Notes under the pieces: model-generated
What the model saw: only the letters and a program-made list of their open reading frames with translations
The model's database searches: none
Told to the model about the DNA's origin: nothing
DNA from: a virus
Strand: one strand, 5' to 3'
Virus record (IMG/VR): IMGVR_UViG_3300037277_000010
Location: 1-25,998 of that record
Length of the DNA: 25,998 nucleotides
Shown: positions 1-6,999 of the stretch, piece after piece
Layout of the letters: each line of letters starts with the position of its first letter
Position numbering within the stretch: the first letter of the stretch is position 1
Translations under genes and position numbers: made by a program

Positions 1-108
1 GTGCGTGGACTTCTGTGCAAGAAGTGCAACACAGGGTTGGGTCAATTCTGCGACAACGAAGACCTGCTTGTCAAGGCAGGACGGTACCTGCATGAAAGGA
101 CACAGTAA
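1..108 (+). CDS. Endonuclease VII-like HNH protein, C-terminal end only
   Basis: Only the last 35 codons lie in the window; the frame is open from base 1 to TAA at 106-108. The visible tail reads [14 protein letters not shown] and then an acidic stretch and [11 protein letters not shown], which is the C-terminal signature of the recombination endonuclease VII family (T4 gp49-like): the second zinc-binding CxxC followed by the catalytic-region Asn. The complete gene at 21434-21850 carries the matching RGLLCRRCNTMLG tail, which supports the call. Such nucleases cut branched DNA or act as free-standing homing-type nucleases. This one lies directly upstream of the head-tail adaptor with a TAATG overlap, so it sits inside the structural operon. 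The N-terminal part and start are outside the window. Confidence 0.72.
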   Translation: MRGLLCKKCNTGLGQFCDNEDLLVKAGRYLHERTQ

Positions 109-662
109 TGGGCTTCGTCACCGTAGCAGAGTTCAAGGCCCTGCCCCTTGGGTTGCAGGACAGGCTTCTGGACAAGTTTGGCGACGCAGCCATCCAGAGC
201 TACATTGACACCGCCTCTACTCAGATCGAGAACTACTGTAAGCGCATCATCGCGCAGGCAGAGGTAACCGACCCGATGTTCGATGGCCGCAACAACGTCG
301 AGACAGTCCTTCGCCAGTACCCCGTCGCAGAGATCACAAAGGTGGCCTGGGAAGACGACAGCGGACAGACCGGTGAGCACGACCACAGCAACTTCTTCTT
401 GTACTCGTCAGGCAGGCTTCGCTGGAAGGCGAACGTCCCAGGCGGGCCTTTCATCTTTGGAAGGCATTACACGATCACATACAAGGCTGGCTACACCACG
501 ATCCCCGGGCCGATCAAGCATGCTTGTGGGCTGTGGGTAACGGAGTTGATGCAGCCCACTTTCGCCACACCGTCCGGTAAGGACAACAGCGATCTCGTTG
601 CCTTGAGCAGCGAACAGATCGGGGAGCTACTCGACGGCTACAGGCGCAAGGGCGTGGCGTAA
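108..662 (+). CDS. Head-tail adaptor (connector, gp6/gp15-like)
   Basis: A 184-residue protein that I assign to the small helical head-tail connector family (HK97 gp6, SPP1 gp15 type). These form a ring beneath the portal and bind the tail-side stopper. The N-terminal part is helical (residues 1-45, with DRLLDKFGDAAIQSYIDTAS). It is followed by the usual motif where a helix ends in IENYCKR and then a beta region leading to YPVAEITKV. A C-terminal helix follows GPIKHACGLWVTELM. Length and position, ahead of the morphogenesis and terminator genes, fit. The ATG overlaps the upstream TAA by one base (TAATG), so translation is probably coupled. No upstream Shine-Dalgarno is strong. The fold assignment is from motif pattern and gene order, not a database match. 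Confidence 0.75.
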   Translation: MGFVTVAEFKALPLGLQDRLLDKFGDAAIQSYIDTASTQIENYCKRIIAQAEVTDPMFDGRNNVETVLRQYPVAEITKVAWEDDSGQTGEHDHSNFFLYSSGRLRWKANVPGGPFIFGRHYTITYKAGYTTIPGPIKHACGLWVTELMQPTFATPSGKDNSDLVALSSEQIGELLDGYRRKGVA

Positions 663-1205
663 ATGACAATGCAAATTGCAATCGCAACATCGGGCTACCC
701 ACAAATGATGGCTCGCTTGGATCGCTTGCAGAGTGACTTGTCGCACAACAAGGCTGGCCTAGTCAAGATCGTTCGCCGCATCGGAGACGTGTGGAAGAAG
801 AACTTCGACGAGGAAGGTCAGATGGTTGGCGGATGGCCTGCCCTGGCAGAAATGACACAGGCAATCCGAGAGTCGCAGGGCTTCTCCCCGACGCATCCCA
901 TCCTTGAGCGCAGCGGAGCGTTGCGTAAGGCGGTTGTGGATTTCGTTACGAACGCACGCGACTCCGGCACAGGAACCTACGCAGACACCTATGGAGGCCC
1001 ATCCACTACGTCAACGCTGACCGTCACTGACGGACAGGCAGTGATCGTAGCTAAGGGCTGGAAGGTGTCCAATCAGTACAACACTGCGGAGCACCCGGCA
1101 CGCCAGTTCTGGTTTGTTGACAAGTCCGTCTTGGGCGCTGCCCGTACCGGACTGGTCGAGTGGATCACTGACGATGTGCTCGCTAGCTGGAGCAAGGGGC
1201 TCTAA
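663..1205 (+). CDS. Phage virion morphogenesis protein (Mu gpG / HK97 gp10-like)
   Basis: A 180-residue protein with the features of the Mu gpG-type virion morphogenesis family, a tail completion or head-tail joining component. The region around residues 50-95 contains the family hallmarks: a helix with WKKNFDEEG, then GGWPALAEMT, then the HPILERSGALRKAV segment in which a Leu-x-x-SG-x-Leu turn precedes the beta domain. The C-terminal part has an N-QYNTAEHPARQFWFVD stretch typical of the same family. It starts with ATG immediately after the upstream TAA and ends in a TAATG overlap with the next gene, so it belongs to one co-translated string of neck genes. In this position HK97-like phages have the gp10-type protein. 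Family call fairly sure; precise structural role inferred. Confidence 0.78.
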   Translation: MTMQIAIATSGYPQMMARLDRLQSDLSHNKAGLVKIVRRIGDVWKKNFDEEGQMVGGWPALAEMTQAIRESQGFSPTHPILERSGALRKAVVDFVTNARDSGTGTYADTYGGPSTTSTLTVTDGQAVIVAKGWKVSNQYNTAEHPARQFWFVDKSVLGAARTGLVEWITDDVLASWSKGL

Positions 1206-1687
1206 TGGAAGCAGTAATCGACAAGCTATCCAGCGAGCTAAGTAGCTTCATGGGAGTGGCTGCCGCATACGGCGGTTGCTACGACACCCTGCCAATCCAG
1301 GCCGTCTTTTGGGGCGATCCTGGCATCATCCCCGCTTTCGACTATCCCTGCTTCGTCATTGAACCTGTGCGTGACTCGCCTCTGAGCGAGAACATGGGCA
1401 GTGAGCGTCGTGAGCTTGAGGTAACCGTTCAGCTTCTACAGGATGCGCGAGACGACTTCAACGCCTCCGCAAACGAAGCCAACGGGGATCGCAAGCGCGT
1501 GCAAACTATGGGCAACCTTCGAAAGTGGCTACGCAGGCTGGCTAACAGGCAGCTTGATGGGCAGGAGGGAGTGCTCGACGTCAAGGTGACGAACACGGAC
1601 TACACAGGACAGGTGCGCGGCTCGGTGATCGCCAAGTCCGCCTCCATCACGCTTCTGGTTCAGAAGCAATACAGCCGAGAGGCGTAA
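1205..1687 (+). CDS. Tail terminator protein (gpU/gp9-like position)
   Basis: A 160-residue protein placed between the morphogenesis protein and the major tail protein, where lambda-like and HK97-like siphophages encode the tail terminator that caps the tail tube and joins it to the head. The sequence has an N-terminal helix (residues 1-17), then an FDYPCFVIEPV strand and an ERRELEVTVQLL strand separated by a loop, a helix around residues 98-115, and a closing strand SVIAKSASITLLVQ. This alternation matches the alpha/beta fold of terminators, but no diagnostic motif is available, so the assignment rests mainly on synteny and size. It starts with ATG in a TAATG overlap with the upstream gene. 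Confidence 0.65.
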   Translation: MEAVIDKLSSELSSFMGVAAAYGGCYDTLPIQAVFWGDPGIIPAFDYPCFVIEPVRDSPLSENMGSERRELEVTVQLLQDARDDFNASANEANGDRKRVQTMGNLRKWLRRLANRQLDGQEGVLDVKVTNTDYTGQVRGSVIAKSASITLLVQKQYSREA

Positions 1688-1696
1688 GGAACGACT

Positions 1697-2653
1697 ATGG
1701 CACTAGGCGCACTTGGTTACGTCGGATACGGTGTCGAGGTTACTGAGGGTTCGAGCGTAACGCCGACCTTCTTCCTCCCCGTCAACACATTCAGCTTCGA
1801 AGACAGCAACGACTTCATCGTGCCGGATCAGGTGCGGGGAAGCCGTGACCGCAGCATCGCTCTCGCCGCTCCGTACAACGTGTCCGGCTCGATGGAAGTG
1901 GACCTGCCGGTTGTGGACATTGGCCCGCTGCTTCTCTCAGCCCTGACGGCTACGGTCGTTAGCTCGGCCTACGCTGGCGGCGGCTACCAGCACGTCTTCA
2001 CCCCGGACAACTCCGAGAAGACGCTTTCGTTCGAGTCCAGCGCGGCTGGCATCCTGATCATGCGTTACGCGGGCGTCCGCGTCAACACCCTGGAGATCAA
2101 GAGCGCGTACGGCGAGATCGTAACCTCGTCATGGGGCCTTGAGGGTCTGAACCGCGAGAAGCGTGTGAGCGCTACTGGCAGTGCAACCCCAAGCTCGATC
2201 CTGCCGTTCCACTTCTCCGGCTCCAGTATCAAGATCGCTGGCTCAGCTTCGGGCACGGTGAAGGACTTCTCGTTCACCATCGGCAACAACCTGGAGCGCG
2301 CAGGTACGCTTCGCAAGACGCGTGCTTGGAAGCGCATGTCCGCTGGCATGCGTGACGTCGGCTTGTCCATGACCTTCGACTTCGCAGACACTGCGGAGTA
2401 CGACCGCTTCATGAATGCAGACGAGTTCGCCGTTGAGCTTCACCTTGAAGGTCCGACGATCCCGACAACCACCAACAAGTACACGTTGGTGATCGGCATC
2501 CCGAAGGTCCAGTACAACAAGGCCGGTGTTCCGATCAGCACAGGGCAGCTTGAGCAGTCCATCGACTGCCTGGTTACCCGTGCCGACGGTCAGAACATCG
2601 TCAACGTCACATGGGTGACAAGCCAGAGCGCTGCGGCGGCTGGCCTGGCGTAA
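1697..2653 (+). CDS. Major tail tube protein
   Basis: A 318-residue protein rich in beta-strand and small residues that I assign as the tail tube subunit. The start GALGYVGYGVEVTEG, then PTFFLPVNTFSFED and a SRDRS motif, is the pattern I know from tube proteins of actinobacterial siphophages (Phage_tube_2-like). The C-terminal half contains further strand-turn-strand blocks such as FSFTIGNNLER and a conserved YDRFMNADEFAVELHLEG. The ATG follows an AAGGA ribosome binding site. A GC-rich hairpin lies just after the stop, consistent with differential expression of the abundant tube subunit. It sits between the tail terminator and the tail assembly chaperones, exactly where a tube gene is expected. 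Confidence 0.88.
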   Translation: MALGALGYVGYGVEVTEGSSVTPTFFLPVNTFSFEDSNDFIVPDQVRGSRDRSIALAAPYNVSGSMEVDLPVVDIGPLLLSALTATVVSSAYAGGGYQHVFTPDNSEKTLSFESSAAGILIMRYAGVRVNTLEIKSAYGEIVTSSWGLEGLNREKRVSATGSATPSSILPFHFSGSSIKIAGSASGTVKDFSFTIGNNLERAGTLRKTRAWKRMSAGMRDVGLSMTFDFADTAEYDRFMNADEFAVELHLEGPTIPTTTNKYTLVIGIPKVQYNKAGVPISTGQLEQSIDCLVTRADGQNIVNVTWVTSQSAAAAGLA

Positions 2654-2664
2654 GCCAATAAGCG

Positions 2665-2697
2665 GTGCGGGGGTCGCCTCATAAGCGGCCCCCACAC
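2665..2697 (+). terminator. GC-rich hairpin after the major tail gene (attenuator-like)
   Basis: Bases 2669-2677 (GGGGGTCGC) pair with 2685-2693 (GCGGCCCCC) as a 9-bp stem with one G-U pair and a 7-base loop. Three more pairs (2665-2667 with 2695-2697) extend it beyond one mismatch. No T-run follows, so it is not a full intrinsic terminator. It may protect the 3' end of the abundant tube mRNA or attenuate transcription into the chaperone gene. Confidence 0.5.
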
Positions 2698-2718
2698 ACA
2701 ACGGGAGGACGAGGAAAC

Positions 2719-3069
2719 ATGGCTCTACTTCGCAAGGCATCTACAGCAACCAAGCGCATCTTCCTGACCGACGACGAGACGGAATGGATCGAGGTCCGCG
2801 GGGAAGTCTCCAAGCGCGACCGCAACCGTCTGTTCGACCTCATGCCATCGCGCCCCGATGTGCAGGAGACGGGGCTGACCCCTCAGGAGGGCCTGGCGTT
2901 CCAGACTGACCTGTTCGTTGCGCTCGTGACCGGATGGTCACTCGACGATGAAGTCACCGCCGAGAACTACCTGTCCCTTGAGCCGGAGGGCACGGACCTG
3001 ATCGACACTAAGCTGGCAGAGCACTTCGCCACCATGGTGCCAACCAAGGAAGAAGTGGGAAAGGCTTAG
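2719..3069 (+). CDS. Tail assembly chaperone, short form (lambda gpG-like)
   Basis: A 116-residue protein beginning at the ATG preceded by GGGAGGACGAGG, a strong ribosome binding site; an upstream in-frame start would include the intergenic hairpin and is unlikely. It lies between the tube gene and the tape measure, the invariable place of the tail assembly chaperone that coats the tape measure during tail assembly. The sequence is mixed alpha/beta and acidic, with a KRIFLTDDETEWIEVRGE N-terminus and a helical, acidic C-terminus. Just before its stop is the slippery heptamer GGGAAAG in the correct phase (GTG GGA AAG), and the -1 frame stays open downstream for another 100 codons. This is therefore the zero-frame product of a G/GT pair. 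Confidence 0.88.
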   Translation: MALLRKASTATKRIFLTDDETEWIEVRGEVSKRDRNRLFDLMPSRPDVQETGLTPQEGLAFQTDLFVALVTGWSLDDEVTAENYLSLEPEGTDLIDTKLAEHFATMVPTKEEVGKA

Positions 3070-3365
3070 ACCTCGCACGTCTGTCTGCTGAGGGACAGCA
3101 CACGGAGAACCTCCGTGCCAACTATCCCCGCGTAGCGAGGGCCTTCGACCTGTACAACCTGTGCAGGGATCAGCAGCTATTCCACATGGAAGTGCAAAAG
3201 GACGGCGGCAAGAAGATTGACCATAAGGTGGTCCGCTTCGTGACCGGGTTCAGTCACTTCCCTGACGAAGGTGGCGCACTCGATCAACCGTGTTGGACCA
3301 TCGACATGTTCGAGGGTTTCCGGCAGGGCGAGAACGCCGCAGCAGCCAAGCAACTAGCCAAGTAA
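2719..3365 (+). CDS. Tail assembly chaperone, -1 frameshift fusion (lambda gpGT-like)
   Basis: The long form shares residues 1-115 with the short chaperone, slips back one base at GGGAAAG (3057-3063), and continues with codons GGC TTA GAC from 3063 to the TAA at 3363-3365, giving about 215 residues. The extension has no usable start or ribosome binding site of its own, yet reads as a normal protein: LDLARLSAEGQH, then YPRVARAFDLYNLCRDQQLF, then a C-terminal FRQGENAAAAKQLAK. In lambda the T domain binds the tube protein while the G domain binds the tape measure, and the ratio is set by frameshift efficiency. The segment would otherwise be unexplained coding-like sequence between the chaperone and the tape measure. 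Confidence 0.87.
3057..3063 (+). promoter_or_regulatory. Programmed -1 ribosomal frameshift site GGGAAAG
   Basis: The heptamer fits X XXY YYZ in the zero frame (G GGA AAG) and is the same heptamer used by phage lambda G/GT. An AAGGAAG stretch about ten bases upstream could act as a stimulatory internal Shine-Dalgarno. Downstream, a perfect 7-bp hairpin with a 3-base loop occurs at 3101-3117, and weaker stems lie closer. The zero-frame stop (3067-3069) comes two codons after the slip site. Confidence 0.87.
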
Positions 3366-3366
3366 C

Positions 3367-3437
3367 AGGAGGCCCATCCGCGTATCATCAACTATAGCGT
3401 TATCGCTACATTTGAGGGTACAGGGTGGGCCTCTTTT
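3367..3437 (+). terminator. Terminator-like long stem upstream of the tape measure
   Basis: Bases 3369-3379 (GAGGCCCATCC) pair with 3423-3433 (GGGTGGGCCTC) in an 11-bp stem with one G-U pair; two weaker pairs extend the base. TTTT follows at 3434-3437. The 43-base loop itself contains a perfect 5-bp hairpin, TAGCG / CGCTA at 3395-3408. The arrangement looks like an intrinsic terminator with a long branched loop, placed inside the tail operon between the chaperone and tape measure genes. Confidence 0.55.
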
Positions 3438-3456
3438 CGCGTTTCAGTAGGTAGCC

Positions 3457-6400
3457 ATGGGCGCACAGGACGTACAGGTCCGCATCCTTCTCTCCGTAAA
3501 TGGAATGCAGTCGCTCCAGCAGCTAAACGGTGCTGTCCGTGGCCAGTATAAGTCCATGGGCGACGTCCAGAAGCAGATGGTTTCAGGCGGCAGGCTCCAG
3601 CTACAGAACATCCGCAGCATGGACGATCTGTCCAAGGCGTTGAAGGGTGTGCAGACAGACTACGACGCTGTGTATCGCGCTGCGTACCGTGTGATGCAGG
3701 CCGGAACGATGATGCAGGGTGTCGGCATGGCTGGCATCAAGTCGTTGAAGTCCGCTGTGACCGCCTGGGGCGACTACGAGTTCAGCTTGCAGCGTGCAGC
3801 CAACTCCCTCGATATGACTAAGGACCAGATGCAGGCATTGTCTGTGGCCGTGCAGGACGCCGCCATCGAGACACGCTTCTTCACGCCTGCCGAGATCGCG
3901 CACGACGTCTACTTGTGGGGCTCCGCAACAGGACAGACGATCAAGACCCAGGAAGACCTGAATAGGGTCATGGGCCAGACCGTCTCGATCTTGAAGCTCG
4001 CTGCTATGACGCAGACTGACTACGAGTCCACGGCCAAGGGCGTGTACGCCGTTATCACACAGTACGGCATGGCCCTTTCCGACGTCAACAAGGTTTCGGC
4101 TGCGTTCTACCAGATCAGCCGTAAGACCGCCCTTGAAGTGCCTGACCTCGTTGAGTCATTCAAGATGGTTGGCCCGATGGCGCATGCCTTGGGCGTTTCG
4201 TTCGAGGAAGTGGCCGGTACCCTGGGCATCTTGGGCGACTTGGGCCAGCGTGGCTCCATGGCTGGTCGTGGCTTGGGTATGTTCTTGACGCAGATGGTTC
4301 GCCCTGCCCCTAAGGGCATCAAGGCCATGAATGACCTGTTCGCTGCAACCATGCATGTACAGGACGGCTACAACAAGCTGGTCTTCCCTAAGGGCAAGTT
4401 CATCGGCATCGAGAAGTTCGTCACCCTGCTGGCCAAGGCCACAAACGGGCTGACCGACCAGCAGAAGCTGAACTACATCACCACAATCGTTGGTACGCAG
4501 AACGCCGCCCGCCAGATCATCCCGTTGATCAACGCTCAGACCGCCGCCGTCAAGGCGGGCACGTCTATGTGGGCGGACGCCAAGTACACGACCGAGGGGG
4601 CCGAGAAGGCGTTCAGCGACGCATGGGGCAACATGTCCTCTACTTGGAAGGGCATCGTTGGGCTTGTCAAGAACAGCCTCATGCCGATCATGCTGATGGC
4701 TGGACAGTCCGTTGCCAAGTTTGCCACTCCGGCGATGGAGGCGTTGTCTGGCGTTGCCGTGAAGTTCACCCTGTTCCTGCGCCTGAACCCGAAGATCGCT
4801 GACTTCGCAGTCAAGGTTCTTGCTATCGCATCATCTGTCCTTGCCCTGACCGGCAGCGTGATGGTTGCGGCTGGCGGAATGCTGCTGTTCAAGACCGTTC
4901 TGACGGAGGCGGGCGTGGGCCTGATCTCCTTGATCGCCCCGTTCCTGATCCTTGAGGCTGTCGTCGCGGGAGTCGCCTATGTCTTCTACAAGAACGTAGG
5001 TGGCATCAGCGACGCATTCAAGCACCTAGGCAGGGTCCTGGGTCCGATCATCAAGGAAGCCATCGACAACATCGTCAACTTTGTGAAGTGGCTTGGCAAC
5101 CTTGGGCGTGGCGCTAAGGGTGCTCCGACAAGTGCGTTCAAGGTGATCGCAGACGTGATCAACAAGATCGCTGACGCCATCGCCATGGTAAACAAGAACC
5201 GCGAGGGCCACAAGGTTCTCGTCGGCATCGTCGATGCGTTGCTTATCTACTCGGGCCTGTCTGCTGGCATTTGGGCTACGACCGTCGCCTTCGGCGCGTT
5301 CCTCGCGCTAGGCAAGGCAATGAAGGCCGCGTCCTTGGCCATGAACATCCTATCCGCGTCCACGTACCTGTTTAGCTCCGCGCTATGGTCAACGGGTATC
5401 CCTGAGATTATCCTGGCCATCGTTGCCGTGGTTGCCCTTCTCTACTTGGCGTGGACCAACAATTGGGGCGACATTCAGGGCAAGACCAAGTTCGTGATGG
5501 ACTGGTTGGCTCAGAACATTCCGCCTGTGATCGACACAATCGCCAAGGTCATTGGCGACTTCGTGAAGGGCGCGTCCGACTTCTTTGCATGGCTGGTCCC
5601 TCAGCTACAGAACGCATGGAAGTTGATCAGCGACGCCTTCACTACTGCGGTCGGCATCATCCAGTCCGTCGCCACTGCCATCGTTGACTTCGGCGCTAAG
5701 GTGCTTGGAGTTTTGCAGGCTGTGGCCAAGCCGTTCGACGACTTCGGTCGTATGGTGATCGGCGTGATCCAGACCGTGCTCGGCTATGTTGTCTCGCTTG
5801 GCCAGACATTCGTTGACGTCTTCGTCAACAAGATGCTTCCGGCCATCGGATGGGTGGCCTCATCTATCGGCAACTTCGTGACAACCGTAGCCGAGGCGCT
5901 CGGGCCGTTGATCGGAGCTATCGTTGATCTTGTTGGCGCGCTTATCGCTCGCGTACAGGACATCATCAAGTTCTTCCAGCCCGTGATCGACTTTATCATG
6001 AGCATCCTCGTGCCTGTTCTACAGGCCCTTGCCGACATCATCAGCAACGTGTTGATCGCTGGCTTCAACAACCTGATCGCTATTGTGTCCGCCGTCAAGG
6101 ACATCTTTCTGGCGGTTGTTGACGCAATCTTGAAGGCAGTGACTCCGTTCCTACAGATGCTCATGCAGTTGTTCGGTGACGCGTTCCAGGTGATCGCGGG
6201 CATTGTGTCCTACGTCATCGACACTATCACCAACATCGTCAAGACCTTCATCGACGTGATCACCGGCATCATCCGCGTCTTCACCGACATCCTAAAGGGC
6301 GATTGGGGCAAGGCTTGGAATGACATCCTTGGGATCGTCTCATCTATTTGGGATGGCATCAAGACACAGATCGACAACTCTTTGAAGTTGATTGGTCGCG

Positions 6401-6999
6401 TGGTTGGCGCTGGCCTAGACGCAGTGAAGACCGTTGTCTTCGGTGTGTTCGAAACGATCAAGGGGATCATCAGCGGCGCATGGGAGATCGTTCAGACCGG
6501 ACTGCGCGTCGGCATCGACGCCGTGAAGACGATGTTCGAGGGTATCGGTACCGTCGTAGGTAGCGTGTTCGGAGGCATCAAGGGCATCATCGCTGGAGCC
6601 ATCAACGCGGTCCTTGGCGTGATCAACGCAGCCATCGACGGCATCAATGGCATCCAGGTACACATCGAAGTCGGACCGGTCAAGTACGACTTCAACGGCC
6701 TGCACCTTGGACACATCCCCCTAGTCAAGCTCCACCGGGGCGGCATCGTGCCTGGTCCTCTTGGTCAGGAAGTGCCTACGGTTCTACAGGCAGGAGAGCT
6801 TGTCATTCCGTCCAGCAAGGTAACCGAAATGTTCAACAAGCTCAATGTCTCATCTGACAACACACGCACGATCAAGCTACAGGTCGAGGTTACCTCTCCT
6901 GACGGCAGCGTGACTCGTCTTGACGCTTCGCAGATCGCGGGGCTTCTCAACAGCGGTGCTCTTGTGCAGTCACTTGAGCGCATGGCGGCGGTGGCGTAA
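3457..6999 (+). CDS. Tape measure protein
   Basis: At 1,180 residues this is the longest gene here and follows the chaperones, as tape measures do. Residues about 105-300 form a TP901-type tape measure core, with YEFSLQRAANSLDMT, FTPAEIAHDVYLWGSATGQT and GTLGILGDLGQRGSMAGRGLG. Hydrophobic, potentially membrane-inserting segments lie near residues 449-512 and 651-666. A long repeating amphipathic, Ile/Val-rich helical region follows. Near residue 1093 is the motif HRGGIVPG, then QEVPTVLQAGELVIP, a common C-terminal element of actinobacteriophage tape measures. By the usual 1.5 angstrom per residue rule the tail would be about 175 nm. The ribosome binding site before the ATG is weak. The stop overlaps the next ATG (TAATG). 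Confidence 0.93.
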   Translation: MGAQDVQVRILLSVNGMQSLQQLNGAVRGQYKSMGDVQKQMVSGGRLQLQNIRSMDDLSKALKGVQTDYDAVYRAAYRVMQAGTMMQGVGMAGIKSLKSAVTAWGDYEFSLQRAANSLDMTKDQMQALSVAVQDAAIETRFFTPAEIAHDVYLWGSATGQTIKTQEDLNRVMGQTVSILKLAAMTQTDYESTAKGVYAVITQYGMALSDVNKVSAAFYQISRKTALEVPDLVESFKMVGPMAHALGVSFEEVAGTLGILGDLGQRGSMAGRGLGMFLTQMVRPAPKGIKAMNDLFAATMHVQDGYNKLVFPKGKFIGIEKFVTLLAKATNGLTDQQKLNYITTIVGTQNAARQIIPLINAQTAAVKAGTSMWADAKYTTEGAEKAFSDAWGNMSSTWKGIVGLVKNSLMPIMLMAGQSVAKFATPAMEALSGVAVKFTLFLRLNPKIADFAVKVLAIASSVLALTGSVMVAAGGMLLFKTVLTEAGVGLISLIAPFLILEAVVAGVAYVFYKNVGGISDAFKHLGRVLGPIIKEAIDNIVNFVKWLGNLGRGAKGAPTSAFKVIADVINKIADAIAMVNKNREGHKVLVGIVDALLIYSGLSAGIWATTVAFGAFLALGKAMKAASLAMNILSASTYLFSSALWSTGIPEIILAIVAVVALLYLAWTNNWGDIQGKTKFVMDWLAQNIPPVIDTIAKVIGDFVKGASDFFAWLVPQLQNAWKLISDAFTTAVGIIQSVATAIVDFGAKVLGVLQAVAKPFDDFGRMVIGVIQTVLGYVVSLGQTFVDVFVNKMLPAIGWVASSIGNFVTTVAEALGPLIGAIVDLVGALIARVQDIIKFFQPVIDFIMSILVPVLQALADIISNVLIAGFNNLIAIVSAVKDIFLAVVDAILKAVTPFLQMLMQLFGDAFQVIAGIVSYVIDTITNIVKTFIDVITGIIRVFTDILKGDWGKAWNDILGIVSSIWDGIKTQIDNSLKLIGRVVGAGLDAVKTVVFGVFETIKGIISGAWEIVQTGLRVGIDAVKTMFEGIGTVVGSVFGGIKGIIAGAINAVLGVINAAIDGINGIQVHIEVGPVKYDFNGLHLGHIPLVKLHRGGIVPGPLGQEVPTVLQAGELVIPSSKVTEMFNKLNVSSDNTRTIKLQVEVTSPDGSVTRLDASQIAGLLNSGALVQSLERMAAVA

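Noticed and set aside
2243-2740. 165-residue minus-strand frame opposite the major tail gene
   Set aside because: Antisense shadow, Cys/Arg-rich, crosses the intergenic hairpin.
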